This document shows positions 1-8,484 of a stretch of 64,000 nt of DNA, piece by piece. The notes beneath the pieces are model-generated. The model searched no databases. It saw nothing but the letters and a program-made list of their open reading frames with translations, and was not told the origin of the DNA. The stretch's first letter is position 1; every line of letters begins with the position of its first letter. Both the position numbers and the translations under genes were made by a program. The DNA is taken from positions 248,001-312,000 of the forward strand of contig CAVQAW010000010.1 of the NCBI GenBank assembly GCA_963710535.1. The letters are read 5' to 3'. The stretch is from Pelagihabitans sp963710535. GTDB taxonomy: Bacteria > Bacteroidota > Bacteroidia > Flavobacteriales > Flavobacteriaceae.

Positions 1-30
1 CATTTAAGTTATATATCAATGTACCGGCCA

Positions 31-67
31 TAAAAAAAACAAAACCCTTGTTTTACACAAGGGTTTT
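31..67 (-). terminator. Rho-independent terminator of the minus-strand gene at 100-513
   Basis: A perfect 10-bp stem (41-50 pairing with 58-67) encloses a 7-nt loop. On the minus strand it is followed by a run of U from the A tract at 32-39. It lies about 30 bases past the stop codon of the secreted repeat protein. Confidence 0.85.
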
Positions 68-99
68 GCATTGGCTAATTCAATAAATTGATTGTTTTT

Positions 100-513
100 T
101 TACTTCACTATATACGGATCAAAGCCTTCGGGCAGATGTTTTTGGGTATCGAATTCCAGATCGATCTGGTCATTCTCATCGATATAATTGAATCCCTTTA
201 CGTCATTGGGAAAGGCATAGGCATCGAAATTTTCCGGCAAATGCCTTTTTGAGTTCACTTTCAGGCTGGGTTCCGCTTCGATATATGCGATCGCATTCAA
301 ATCGACATACATCTTATAGGGATCGAAGCCGTCTGGGAGATAATCGAAGTGGTTAAAACCCAATTCGATCTGTATGTCATCCTCTATATAAACGATACTA
401 TTGATATCGAACACTTCCCCTTCTGCGTTGGGATCTGTAGCGAAAGCCGCCCTGGCTATGAATAGCAACATTAAGCTACCAAATTTCAAATTCTTCTTGT
501 TCATGATGTTCAT
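100..513 (-). CDS. Small secreted protein with three LPxxFDxY repeats
   Basis: A 137-residue protein of unknown function. Residues 1-25 form a signal peptide ending near AFA-TDP. The mature part consists of three imperfect repeats of about 30-40 residues. Each has a YI(E/D)-type strand, an acidic or hydrophobic stretch and a closing motif LPDGFDPY, LPENFDAY or LPEGFDPY. Two in-frame ATGs exist, at 513 and 504; the second (MNKK) gives the more typical signal peptide start. It is a single transcription unit ended by the hairpin at 31-67. I recognise the repeated LPEGFDPY word as recurring in flavobacterial secreted proteins but know no function. The protein is small and acidic, and is likely periplasmic or surface located. 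Confidence 0.8.
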   Translation of the reverse strand: MNIMNKKNLKFGSLMLLFIARAAFATDPNAEGEVFDINSIVYIEDDIQIELGFNHFDYLPDGFDPYKMYVDLNAIAYIEAEPSLKVNSKRHLPENFDAYAFPNDVKGFNYIDENDQIDLEFDTQKHLPEGFDPYIVK

Positions 514-945
514 GCATTATAAGTGTGAAAGGCTATAACGCCAGTTTTTGGCAATATTGTCTGAATAATTCAATCAAGCCTTTCTAAAAACTGGAGTTCA
601 AAAATCGGATTGTCGCCTAAATCATGATAATGCTGTCGATTTCTTAATTCTTGGATGGTTTTATTGCCACTTGCACAAAATCCTTCCTTATTTATTAACA
701 CAAAAAAAAAGTCCCATGGGCTGTTATTTTTATGTTAAATACAAATTTTCGGGTCTTGGCCGCCAACCGCTGGACTAGGGACCAAAAAAATAAAGCCGCC
801 CCAAACGAGAGACAGCTTTATTCTTGACTAATTCAAATTCCGATGTTTATCGGACGAAAAATGAGACTTTTCTAAGAATAAGACTGAAGAAAAAATGATT
901 TGTTACAGTAGCGTCTCAATTTTTTTTAAATATTTTGAGGCCCTA
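514..945. other. Intergenic region without a gene
   Basis: About 430 bases between the secreted repeat protein and the metal ATPase. I see no convincing ORF. It holds the upstream region of the 100-513 gene, a 9-bp inverted repeat (541-549 with 586-594) of unknown role, and the terminator at 784-822. Confidence 0.6.
784..822 (-). terminator. Terminator of the Fur/P-type ATPase unit
   Basis: Read on the minus strand this gives a 14-bp stem, including three G-U pairs that form only in the minus-strand transcript, with loop TCGTTT and then a U-rich tail (A tract at 784-790). The strand preference of the G-U pairs assigns it to the ATPase gene ending at 946. Confidence 0.8.
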
Positions 946-2922
946 CTACGGTTTATAAGACAGTAGTCGAAGGGAATTGACCACCACGAGAAGCGTTGAG
1001 CCCTCATGAAACAACACCGCGACGCCAATGTTGGCCAAATCGAACAGGGTTGCCGGCACCAAGAGGGCCACCATGCCCAAACTGATCCAAAGGTTTTGGC
1101 GAATGATGGCTTTGGCACTTCTGCTCAATCCGATGGCAAAGGGCAAGTTGGCCAGGGTGTCTGACATCAATGCGATATCGGCCGTTTCAAGGGCCACGTC
1201 GTTGCCACTGGCACCCAAGGCAATCCCCACGGTGCTCTGTGCCATGGCCGGGGCATCATTCACCCCATCTCCGATCATGGCCAATCGGTGTTCTTGGTCC
1301 ATCAATTCCTTGACCACAGCGACCTTCTCTTCGGGCAGGAGCGACCCTCGGGCTTCCGTAAGTCCCAGTATTCTCGCAACACCGTCGGCCACCTGTTGAT
1401 TGTCGCCGGTCAACATGATCATTTTGTGGATTCCAAGATGCTGGAGTTGTTCCAATATTTGATGGGCCTCTTCCCTTGGGGTATCCATCAGGCCCAAAAT
1501 ACCGATATAAAGTTCGCCGAGTTTGACGAGCATGGTCGTTTTTCCCGCTGATTCCAATGCTTCGATCTGTTCCACAATCTGTAAAGGAATCTTTTCGCCC
1601 CGCTCCACGAAAAAGCTGAGATTGCCGATCAAGGCGGTAACGCCCTCCACTTTTGCCTGCACCCCCCTACCTTGGACAGCGATCAGTTTTCCGGCCTGAG
1701 GAACTTCTGTGCTGCTTAACTGTTGCATCCCATCCCTCACGATCGCCCTGGCCAAAGGGTGGTCGCTCAAGCGTTCCACGGCAATCGCTATTTTTAATAC
1801 ATCGCGCTCTTCATAACCATCGGCGATGGTCACCACGTCGGTGAGTTTGGGCCTGCCTTCGGTCAAGGTTCCCGTTTTATCGAAGGCCAGGGCAGAGATA
1901 CCCCCTAAGGCTTCCAAGGGGCGGCCACCCTTGATCAAAACGCCCCCGCGGGCGGCCCGCGCTATGCCACTGAGCACCGCAGAAGGCGTGGAAATGGCCA
2001 AGGCACATGGGCTTGCGGCCACCAATACGGCCATGGAGCGGTAAAAGCTATCGCCCCAGGTTTCATCGAACAACAAAAAGCCAAAGTTGAGCAACACCAC
2101 CAAAATCAGTACTGCCGGCACATAATACCGCTGGATCCTATCGGTGAGCAATTGCGTGGCCGATTTATGTTTCTGGGCTTCACTGATCATGGTCACCATA
2201 CGACTAAGGGTAGAATCGGCAGCAATTTTGGTTACCCTTACCTCCAACAAGGCATTGCCATTGATGGTACCTGCGTATACCTGGCTGTCCTTTGGAACGA
2301 CTTTTAGATCTCCTTGGCCGTCATTGGCTTGGGCGAAGGGTTTTTTATCTGCCGGGATGCTTTCCCCTGTAATGGGAGATTGGTCAACACTGCCCATCCC
2401 TTGCTCAACATAGCCATCTGCGGCAATGCTGCTATGGGGACGCACCTGAATGAGGTCTCCAACTTGCAGTGACGATAGCGGCACTTCGATGGTTTGGTCA
2501 TTTTTTCGCAGCCATGCGGTTGTGGGAACCAGGCCGCTCAGTGCAGCAATGGAACTTTTGGCCTTGGCAGTGGCGTAGTGTTCCAGGGCATGGCCCAGGC
2601 TGAAAAGGAACAATAAAAGGGCGCCTTCTATCCATTTGCCCAAAAAACCGGCCCCTATGGCGGCAACTACCATCAAAAAATCGATTTCGAACTGCCCTTT
2701 GATGGTTTTCGCGATGGCCTCCTTAAGGATAAAATAACCTCCGAAAGCATAGGCCGCAAGATATAGGCCCCAAGAAACGGGAAGGTCATTCTCGGTCAAT
2801 TGCCCAAAAAGGAATCCTGCCAACAGACAAGCCCCACTGATCAGGGAAAAATAAAGTTCCGTATTCTTGCCCAATCCATGGTGATGGTGCCCGTGGTCGT
2901 GTCCCTCATGATGATCGCACAT
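946..2922 (-). CDS. Heavy-metal P1B-type ATPase, P1B-4-like (Co/Zn/Fe exporter)
   Basis: A 658-residue inner-membrane metal efflux pump. A His-rich N-terminal tail (residues 3-16) replaces the usual ferredoxin-like metal-binding domain. Visible motifs in order are TGES (about 185-188, actuator), SPC in the transport helix (about 304-306), DKTGT with the phosphorylated Asp348, an SDHPLA nucleotide-binding motif, GDGVNDAP (hinge) and HEGST near residue 640. The pair SPC and HEG(S/G)T, rather than CPC, is the signature of subgroup P1B-4, whose members move Co2+, Zn2+ or Fe2+. Automatic tools often call such proteins CadA or ZntA. It lies 55 bases downstream of a Fur-family regulator on the same strand, which suggests metal-responsive control. 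Confidence 0.92.
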   Translation of the reverse strand: MCDHHEGHDHGHHHHGLGKNTELYFSLISGACLLAGFLFGQLTENDLPVSWGLYLAAYAFGGYFILKEAIAKTIKGQFEIDFLMVVAAIGAGFLGKWIEGALLLFLFSLGHALEHYATAKAKSSIAALSGLVPTTAWLRKNDQTIEVPLSSLQVGDLIQVRPHSSIAADGYVEQGMGSVDQSPITGESIPADKKPFAQANDGQGDLKVVPKDSQVYAGTINGNALLEVRVTKIAADSTLSRMVTMISEAQKHKSATQLLTDRIQRYYVPAVLILVVLLNFGFLLFDETWGDSFYRSMAVLVAASPCALAISTPSAVLSGIARAARGGVLIKGGRPLEALGGISALAFDKTGTLTEGRPKLTDVVTIADGYEERDVLKIAIAVERLSDHPLARAIVRDGMQQLSSTEVPQAGKLIAVQGRGVQAKVEGVTALIGNLSFFVERGEKIPLQIVEQIEALESAGKTTMLVKLGELYIGILGLMDTPREEAHQILEQLQHLGIHKMIMLTGDNQQVADGVARILGLTEARGSLLPEEKVAVVKELMDQEHRLAMIGDGVNDAPAMAQSTVGIALGASGNDVALETADIALMSDTLANLPFAIGLSRSAKAIIRQNLWISLGMVALLVPATLFDLANIGVAVLFHEGSTLLVVVNSLRLLSYKP

Positions 2923-2977
2923 GGTCTTACTGATTTAGCCACAAAAATAGAAAGGGTATCAATGCAATGGAAGTGCA

Positions 2978-3394
2978 TTAATCGGTTGTGCACTTGACGC
3001 ATTTTCCATTGACCACCATATTGACATCTTCCGTGGTGTAACCATGGGGCAGATTGATCTGAGGTATCTTGTGATCGGTAAGGCAAACCGTTTCCTCGCA
3101 GTGATTGCAGTGGAAGTGCAAGTGAAGGTCGTTGTGGGCGGCGCAATCACAACCCTCCTCGCAAAGCGCGTATTTAGGAATTCCGTTCCCATCGTGAATC
3201 GGGTGAACGATTCCGTTGTCTTCAAAAGTCTTGATGGTCCTATATAAGGTGGTGCGGTCTGTTTTTTCAAAAAGGGCTTCCATTTCCGACAGGGTCATCG
3301 CGGCACGCTTCTTCGCCAATAATCGGAATACCAGGATACGCATCGCCGTAGGGCGTACCTTTTTATCGGTCAGGAATTTTTCAATTTCGTTCAT
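2978..3394 (-). CDS. Fur-family metal-dependent repressor
   Basis: A 138-residue protein of normal Fur length. It has an N-terminal winged helix (PTAMRILVFRLL to TTLYRTIKTFEDNGIV) and a metal-binding C-terminal half with the His cluster HNDLHLHFHC. Two CxxC pairs (CNHC near residue 95 and CVKC near the end) form the structural zinc site. Fur, Zur and PerR cannot be told apart by eye. Its position directly before the P1B-4 ATPase suggests that it senses the exported metal and regulates both genes from the region upstream of 3394. Confidence 0.9.
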   Translation of the reverse strand: MNEIEKFLTDKKVRPTAMRILVFRLLAKKRAAMTLSEMEALFEKTDRTTLYRTIKTFEDNGIVHPIHDGNGIPKYALCEEGCDCAAHNDLHLHFHCNHCEETVCLTDHKIPQINLPHGYTTEDVNMVVNGKCVKCTTD

Positions 3395-3645
3395 AACCCC
3401 GTCTTTTTTGGGCGTAGCGTGACAATTCTTGTGGCAAAGTTACGAAGATATGCCTTTGCGGTGAGGCCGGTCATCCATAAAAATGACCTTTGAACCGATG
3501 CCATATTTTGGGATTTTTGGAATGCCGATCATCTTACCACATCCTGGGCCCTTTTCACCACAAAACAGGGATCGATTCACAACAATTAAGCGGCACTACC
3601 CAATGGGATGGGATAATTTAGTACAAGAATTAAAAATCAAAAACC

Positions 3646-3822
3646 ATGTCATATAAAGCCAAGAGTATCGCATATTTTGTTTGTTTCCTTATCGTAGCAA
3701 TAGCCTATCACGGCTCCAACAATAAAGGTTCATCCTTAGATCAAAACAATAGCAGCTTGGCAAAAATAGAAGCCGACCAAGCGATGGACTCCAAAGTTTT
3801 CCAAAGCTTCAAAGTCAAATAA
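3646..3822 (+). CDS. Small membrane or secreted peptide, 58 residues
   Basis: A short ORF starting MSYKAKSIAYF with one hydrophobic segment (about residues 8-21) followed by a polar tail ending in SFKVK. The function is unknown. A clear terminator follows 31 bases after the stop (3854-3879), and no other plus-strand gene ends there, which supports a real transcript. The upstream 250 bases are shared with the divergent Fur gene. The hydrophobic segment could be a signal anchor; I see no lipobox. Confidence 0.55.
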   Translation: MSYKAKSIAYFVCFLIVAIAYHGSNNKGSSLDQNNSSLAKIEADQAMDSKVFQSFKVK

Positions 3823-3853
3823 TACCATACATTTCATTTTTCCATTTTAAACG

Positions 3854-3879
3854 CGCAACCCTTGGGTTGCGTTTTTTTT
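3854..3879 (+). terminator. Rho-independent terminator after the 58-residue ORF
   Basis: A 7-bp GC-rich stem (3854-3860 with 3865-3871) with loop CTTG, followed by eight T. It is a classic intrinsic terminator on the plus strand. Confidence 0.88.
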
Positions 3880-3980
3880 GTGCACAATAGGGTTGTTAAA
3901 TGAATCCCAATCTTGGGTCGGCGATTAAACCATAAACCGTTACCATGGTCCTATTGTTGTAAATCATAAACTAAAACAAA

Positions 3981-4433
3981 ATGAAAAAAGTGATCTTAAT
4001 AGCCCTTATGTTCATAGGGGTTGCAGCTATCGGTCAGGAGGCCGGTCGCAAACATGATGCCCGTGCGATGAAAGACCTTACCCCTGAGCAGATGGCTACC
4101 TTACAGACCAAACGCATGACTTTGGATCTAGACCTCACCCAGGCACAACAGCAAGAAATTCAGACCCTCAATCTGGAACAAGCCAAGGCACGAAAATCAA
4201 AGATGGAGGCAAGGGCCGCGAAAAAAGAAGGCGAAGCCGCCGAAAAACCGACTTCCGAAGCGTTATATGCCATGAAAAATGCTGAATTGGACCGTCAAAT
4301 CGCCCATAAAGCAGCGATGAAAAAAGTACTCTCTCAAGAACAATTTGAAAAATGGGAAAAGATGGGCCATAAAAAGGGCATGCACCATAAGGGCAAAGAG
4401 GGCGGTGAAAAGCACCGCGGGCAGCGCAAGTGA
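3981..4433 (+). CDS. Secreted Spy/DUF4890-like basic helical protein
   Basis: A 150-residue protein with a signal peptide (MKKVILIALMFIGVAAIGQ). The mature part is strongly helical and charged. It has an LTPEQMATLQTKRMTLDLDLTQAQQQEIQ segment resembling the LTxxQ repeats of Spy/CpxP-like periplasmic proteins, and a Lys/His-rich tail. Such proteins are usually annotated DUF4890 or Spy-like in flavobacteria. Periplasmic chaperone or metal-binding roles are possible but unproven here. It stands alone, with its stop 135 bases from the convergent hemL stop. Confidence 0.75.
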   Translation: MKKVILIALMFIGVAAIGQEAGRKHDARAMKDLTPEQMATLQTKRMTLDLDLTQAQQQEIQTLNLEQAKARKSKMEARAAKKEGEAAEKPTSEALYAMKNAELDRQIAHKAAMKKVLSQEQFEKWEKMGHKKGMHHKGKEGGEKHRGQRK

Positions 4434-4568
4434 GCAGTTGAAGCCCAGCAAACCGTCATTTTCGCCACTTTGGAATGGCAATAACAGTAATGGTTTGGAT
4501 GTTTTGGAGTTTGTCTGTCATCGAGATGGCAGTTCAAGCTCCATTTCTTTTTTGGATGCCCGCTGCCG

Positions 4569-5861
4569 CTACCCCAAGAGTTCGGGCAGAATTTCTTCGA
4601 GTGCAGCGATGGTCTCGTCTAAATCGGCATAGGAAAGGGCATCGTTCAAGAAATAACTTTCAAAGGCGCTTGGTGGGAGGTATATCCCTTTGTTCAACAT
4701 GCCATGGAAATACTTTTTAAAAGTTTCGTTGTTGCCTTTGGCCGACGTTTTAAAATCGGTTACTGGCGTATCGGTGAAGTGCAGTGAAATCATGGAGCCC
4801 AACCGATTGATTTGATACGGGATTCCTTTACCCTTCAGCACATTATCGAACCCTTCATGTAGGTGCGCGGTTTTATCGGCCAAACTTTCAAAAATTTCAG
4901 GACGTTTGTTCAGTTCGGTCAACATGGCGAGTCCGGCACTCATGGCCAAAGGATTGCCACTGAGCGTTCCCGCCTGATAAACCGGCCCTTCGGGCGCAAG
5001 GTGCGACATGATTTCCGCATTGGCGGCAAAGGCCCCAACGGGCAATCCACCCCCGATGACCTTACCGAAGGTCACCATATCGGCATCGACGCCCAACACC
5101 TCTTGGGCTCCGCCCTTTCCGAGGCGAAAACCGGTCATCACTTCATCAAAAATCAACAATATTTGTGCCTCGGTACAAAGGGTCCTAAGTCCATGTATAA
5201 AATCATCCGTGGGAATCACACAGCCCATGTTCCCGGCCACCGGCTCAATGATCACCGCGGCTATTTCGCCTTTGTTCGCGGCCACCAGGGCCTTTACCCC
5301 TTCAAGATCGTTATAGGCGGCCAACAGGGTATCTTTGGCCGTGCCTTGGGTAACACCCGGACTATTGGGGCTTCCAAAAGTCATGGCACCGCTGCCTGCC
5401 TGGATCAAAAACGAATCGGAGTGGCCGTGGTAACAACCGGCAAATTTGATGATCTTTTCTTTTCCCGTATAGCCCCTGGCCAAGCGAACGGCGCTCATAC
5501 AGGCTTCCGTACCACTATTGACGAATCTGATCTGATCGATGTTGGGCACCATGGAAACGGCCAATTTCGCCAGCTCGGTCTCAATTTCCGTGGGCATCCC
5601 GAAAGAAGTACCCTTTTTTGCCTTTTCGATGACCGCATTGATCACCGGTGGGTAGGCATGTCCCAAAATCAGAGGGCCCCATGAGGCGATATAGTCGATC
5701 AGGCGATTGCCGTCAGCATCATATAAATAGGCCCCTTTTGCTTCCTTTACGAAAATGGGGTCTCCCCCTACCGCCTTGAAAGCGCGTACGGGAGAATTTA
5801 CGCCCCCGGGAATATACTTTTTCGCCTCTTTAAAAAGGGCACTACTTCTTTGGTAGTTCAT
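4569..5861 (-). CDS. hemL: Glutamate-1-semialdehyde 2,1-aminomutase
   Basis: A 430-residue PLP enzyme that converts glutamate-1-semialdehyde to 5-aminolevulinate in the C5 route to haem. Full length for the family. Landmarks are GGVNSPVRAFKAVGGDP at the N terminus, NSGTEACMSAVRLAR, the PLP-binding IFDEVMTGFR, and TFGKVIGGG with the Schiff-base lysine K267. The ATG at 5861 is two bases after the stop of the upstream glucosaminidase gene, so it is probably the last gene of a four-gene minus-strand operon. Confidence 0.97.
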   Translation of the reverse strand: MNYQRSSALFKEAKKYIPGGVNSPVRAFKAVGGDPIFVKEAKGAYLYDADGNRLIDYIASWGPLILGHAYPPVINAVIEKAKKGTSFGMPTEIETELAKLAVSMVPNIDQIRFVNSGTEACMSAVRLARGYTGKEKIIKFAGCYHGHSDSFLIQAGSGAMTFGSPNSPGVTQGTAKDTLLAAYNDLEGVKALVAANKGEIAAVIIEPVAGNMGCVIPTDDFIHGLRTLCTEAQILLIFDEVMTGFRLGKGGAQEVLGVDADMVTFGKVIGGGLPVGAFAANAEIMSHLAPEGPVYQAGTLSGNPLAMSAGLAMLTELNKRPEIFESLADKTAHLHEGFDNVLKGKGIPYQINRLGSMISLHFTDTPVTDFKTSAKGNNETFKKYFHGMLNKGIYLPPSAFESYFLNDALSYADLDETIAALEEILPELLG

Positions 5862-5863
5862 GC

Positions 5864-6706
5864 CTATTTGTTGATTTTATCAGACTTTACGGTAAGTTGC
5901 TGCCCGATGGAGAGGGTATTGTTTTTCATTTGGTTCATCTGCATCAGGTCTTCCACGGAAACCAGATATCTTCTGGAAATGGAATAAAGGGTATCGCCCT
6001 TCTGTACCACATGTATCGCCGTGGGATAGGTATTCGAGGCAGTTGCCGTTCGGTAAATCGGCTTAAGCGGTTGCCCGTCGAACCTGTACAATTGGTGCCT
6101 CTCGATCAAGGCAATCAGTTTTTTTGGATAATGCCTGTCGGTGGCATAGCCCGCTTCCTGGAGTCCTATGGCCCATCGTTGGTAATCGGTACTGGGCAGT
6201 TCGAAAAGGCCCGCATAGCGTGAACGGCTGGTCAGAAAAAGACTGTGGTCGCGAAAAGAGTACATGGGATGGTTATACTTCCTGAAACATTCCCCTTTCT
6301 CATCATCGTCATGAAAATCGTAATCCCCCGTCCAGCCCTTATGGCATTTGATGCCAAAATGGTTGTTGGTTTTTTGGGCCAATGCGCCCATACCGTAACC
6401 GCTTTCCAAGAGCCCCTGTGCCAAGGTGATGCTGGCGGGTATGCCGAAGGCCTTCATCTCCATCTGGGCGATTTCGGCAAATGTTTCGATATACTCATCG
6501 ATGGAGCGGATGGGGAACCGATAAAAAATGCCGGTATCTTCGGGCAAGGGGTACAAACCGTCCTCTTTCACTTCCATAGTGCTCGCATCAACGGTTCGCG
6601 TGGTCGAAACCATTTTGTACCGATTGGCCTTGGTCGTTGCCCGTTTGGCTTTGCAACCCCCTAAAAACAGGGCGATCGCCAATATAAATATCCCTTTTCT
6701 TATCAT
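5864..6706 (-). CDS. Glucosaminidase (GH73-like) lipoprotein with LysM domain
   Basis: A 280-residue peptidoglycan hydrolase. The N terminus is a lipoprotein signal with lipobox LGGC (Cys18). The glucosaminidase/lysozyme-like domain spans roughly residues 60-210 and includes the SITLAQGLLESGYG motif with the likely catalytic Glu, the NHFGIKCHKGW motif and YATDRHYPKKL. A single LysM begins at HVVQKGDTLYSIS and runs to the end. It should cut N-acetylglucosaminyl bonds in peptidoglycan during growth or division. Its start overlaps the stop of the PLP deaminase gene (ATGA), and hemL follows after two bases. Confidence 0.92.
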   Translation of the reverse strand: MIRKGIFILAIALFLGGCKAKRATTKANRYKMVSTTRTVDASTMEVKEDGLYPLPEDTGIFYRFPIRSIDEYIETFAEIAQMEMKAFGIPASITLAQGLLESGYGMGALAQKTNNHFGIKCHKGWTGDYDFHDDDEKGECFRKYNHPMYSFRDHSLFLTSRSRYAGLFELPSTDYQRWAIGLQEAGYATDRHYPKKLIALIERHQLYRFDGQPLKPIYRTATASNTYPTAIHVVQKGDTLYSISRRYLVSVEDLMQMNQMKNNTLSIGQQLTVKSDKINK

Positions 6707-7602
6707 ACGTTCAATTGTGGGATTCTTTTTCTTTTCAACATTTGGTTCATCCCGGCTATACCCTGCAGTCCCCCGCTATGGATGGCCAGAATCTTTGTTT
6801 CTTCCGGAAAAAAACCCTCTTTTACCATTTCAAGGACACCATATAACATTTTCCCTGTATAAACGGGATCCAGTGGAATGGCGGTGCGTGCCTTAAAATC
6901 GTTTATAAAATCAACCAATGGTTCTGTTACTTTCCCGTAACCCCCGAAATGGTATTCCATATTCAGGTCCCAATTCTTCCCGGTCGCAAATTTACGAATA
7001 TCTTCTTTTATAAAACCGCCACGAATTGCCGGAAATCCCAAAACCCTTTGATATGGCGAAGTTGCGTTCACAATACCAGCAAGGGTGCCTCCGGTTCCCA
7101 CACAACAACAGATGAAATCGAACCCCGCATCCTCAGGGGTCAAAATTTCTTCACAACCCTTTACGGCCGCCAAATTCGTTCCGCCCTCAGGCAAAATATA
7201 GCAACTGCCGAATTCGGCCTCCAGATCTTTCAGAAAGTTTTTTTGGTGCTTTTCGCGGTACGATTCACGGCTAACGAACTTAAAATGCATGCCTTGCCCA
7301 TGCGCGAACTGCAAGGTAGGGTTCTGTTGCCATTTTTTGCTGAGCTCGTCTCCCCTTATGATGCCAATGGTCTTGAAACCTTTTTGTTTTCCCGCATAGG
7401 CAGTGGCCGCGATATGGTTCGAAAAAGCGCCCCCGAAGGTCAATAGCGTTTTGTAACCGCCGGCAGCGGCGGCCTCCAGATTGTATTTCAGCTTTCTAAA
7501 TTTGTTTCCCGAAACGAAGGGATGCAATACATCTTCCCTTTTGATGAAAAGTGCGACCCTTTTTTCGGAAAGTACTGGCAGATATACCTGCTGATTTACC
7601 AT
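6703..7602 (-). CDS. ACC deaminase / D-cysteine desulfhydrase family PLP enzyme
   Basis: A 299-residue protein of fold-type II PLP enzymes. The SGNKFRKLKYN motif (about residues 31-41) carries the PLP lysine. TFGGAFSNH, a GGTNLAAVKGCEEI substrate loop and the CVGTGGTLAGIV phosphate-binding loop follow. Family members open 1-aminocyclopropane-1-carboxylate or release sulfide from D-cysteine; which applies cannot be read from sequence alone. The frame stays open to a TTG at 7629 that overlaps the upstream stop, but the ATG at 7602 (MVNQQVYLPVL) is the better start. The 3' end overlaps the glucosaminidase start by four bases. Confidence 0.88.
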   Translation of the reverse strand: MVNQQVYLPVLSEKRVALFIKREDVLHPFVSGNKFRKLKYNLEAAAAGGYKTLLTFGGAFSNHIAATAYAGKQKGFKTIGIIRGDELSKKWQQNPTLQFAHGQGMHFKFVSRESYREKHQKNFLKDLEAEFGSCYILPEGGTNLAAVKGCEEILTPEDAGFDFICCCVGTGGTLAGIVNATSPYQRVLGFPAIRGGFIKEDIRKFATGKNWDLNMEYHFGGYGKVTEPLVDFINDFKARTAIPLDPVYTGKMLYGVLEMVKEGFFPEETKILAIHSGGLQGIAGMNQMLKRKRIPQLNV

Positions 7603-7625
7603 GATACGGAAAGCGTTTCTATGGG

Positions 7626-7949
7626 TCAAAGGTATTTAATAAAGTCGAAAATCCTTCGCTTGTCCAAGTATTGGAGGTCATGTTCGTTCGCATAAGCCTC
7701 ACGTTCGAAGCTGATATTTTGATAACCCCTGTAAAAACTGAGCAACCAAAGCGATCGGATCAACCACTCCGAAAGGTAAAAGATAAAGAAGGGAACCATG
7801 AGCAATTCCTGCTGTTGGCGATGGTGTATTTTTTCGTGATTGATCAGCACCACATCATTTTTCAAAGATCCGTTCTTTAAAATAATGAAGGGCCATACCG
7901 ATAAACCGACATAGTTCCTGTAAAAGAAATGTTTAATCACCAAAATCAT
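7626..7949 (-). CDS. Minimal membrane protein with an HExxH zincin-like motif
   Basis: A 107-residue hypothetical protein. It contains INHEKIHHRQQQELL, which fits HExxH (HEKIH), then two closely spaced hydrophobic segments, and a later FEREAYANEHD whose acidic residues could supply a third zinc ligand. This layout resembles the core of M48/M56 peptidases, but the protein is much shorter than those families. It is probably a membrane-bound metallopeptidase or a catalytically dead relative. It is the first gene of the operon with the PLP deaminase, glucosaminidase and hemL. Confidence 0.7.
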   Translation of the reverse strand: MILVIKHFFYRNYVGLSVWPFIILKNGSLKNDVVLINHEKIHHRQQQELLMVPFFIFYLSEWLIRSLWLLSFYRGYQNISFEREAYANEHDLQYLDKRRIFDFIKYL

Positions 7950-8245
7950 GCTGCTTCATTAAAACGGCCAAGAACAAAGATAATTGTTAATTAGTCCGCA
8001 TTATCGTTCAACGCCAAGGGTTAAGAACAATCTTAAATGCTGGCCAAAACCTCCAAAAGTTACGATTAAATATGGCAGTTCCGTGCCAAGTGCCGTAAAT
8101 TATCAACAGAAAAGGTTTAATTTTGAGGAGTGGCCGATCACCACAACAGCCTTTCCAAGATGACTTGTGGCACCGATAAAAACCGTTTTGGTTTGAATGG
8201 TACGGGAAAGATAAAAGCAATGGTCATTCGATATATAAAGTAGGC

Positions 8246-8404
8246 ATGAAAGAAATCATTCCACTGGAGGAAGGTGATTTTTACCTTTCGAAGGAAGGAT
8301 ATAAGGTCTTTACCGAACAGTACCATCTCAAACGGGGCTATTGCTGTGAAAGTGGTTGCAGACATTGCCCTTACGGCTACAACGCCAAAACCAACAAACA
8401 ATGA
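8246..8404 (+). CDS. DUF5522 small Cys-rich protein
   Basis: A 52-residue protein reading MKEIIPLEEGDFYLSKEG, then VFTEQYHLKRGYCC and SGCRHCPYGY. The CC-x3-C-x2-CPYG cysteine cluster is typical of the short DUF5522 proteins common in Bacteroidota and suggests metal or Fe-S binding. No signal peptide is visible, so it is likely cytoplasmic. The function is unknown. It precedes the DUF4136 lipoprotein by 80 bases on the same strand. The 296 bases upstream hold no other gene that I can support. Confidence 0.85.
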   Translation: MKEIIPLEEGDFYLSKEGYKVFTEQYHLKRGYCCESGCRHCPYGYNAKTNKQ

Positions 8405-8484
8405 TAATGTTGTTGTTTCGGCACGATTTTTGAAGCTTTGTGGAGGGTAGTAAACCTCGATTGTATCCAAAAAAAAAATTGACT

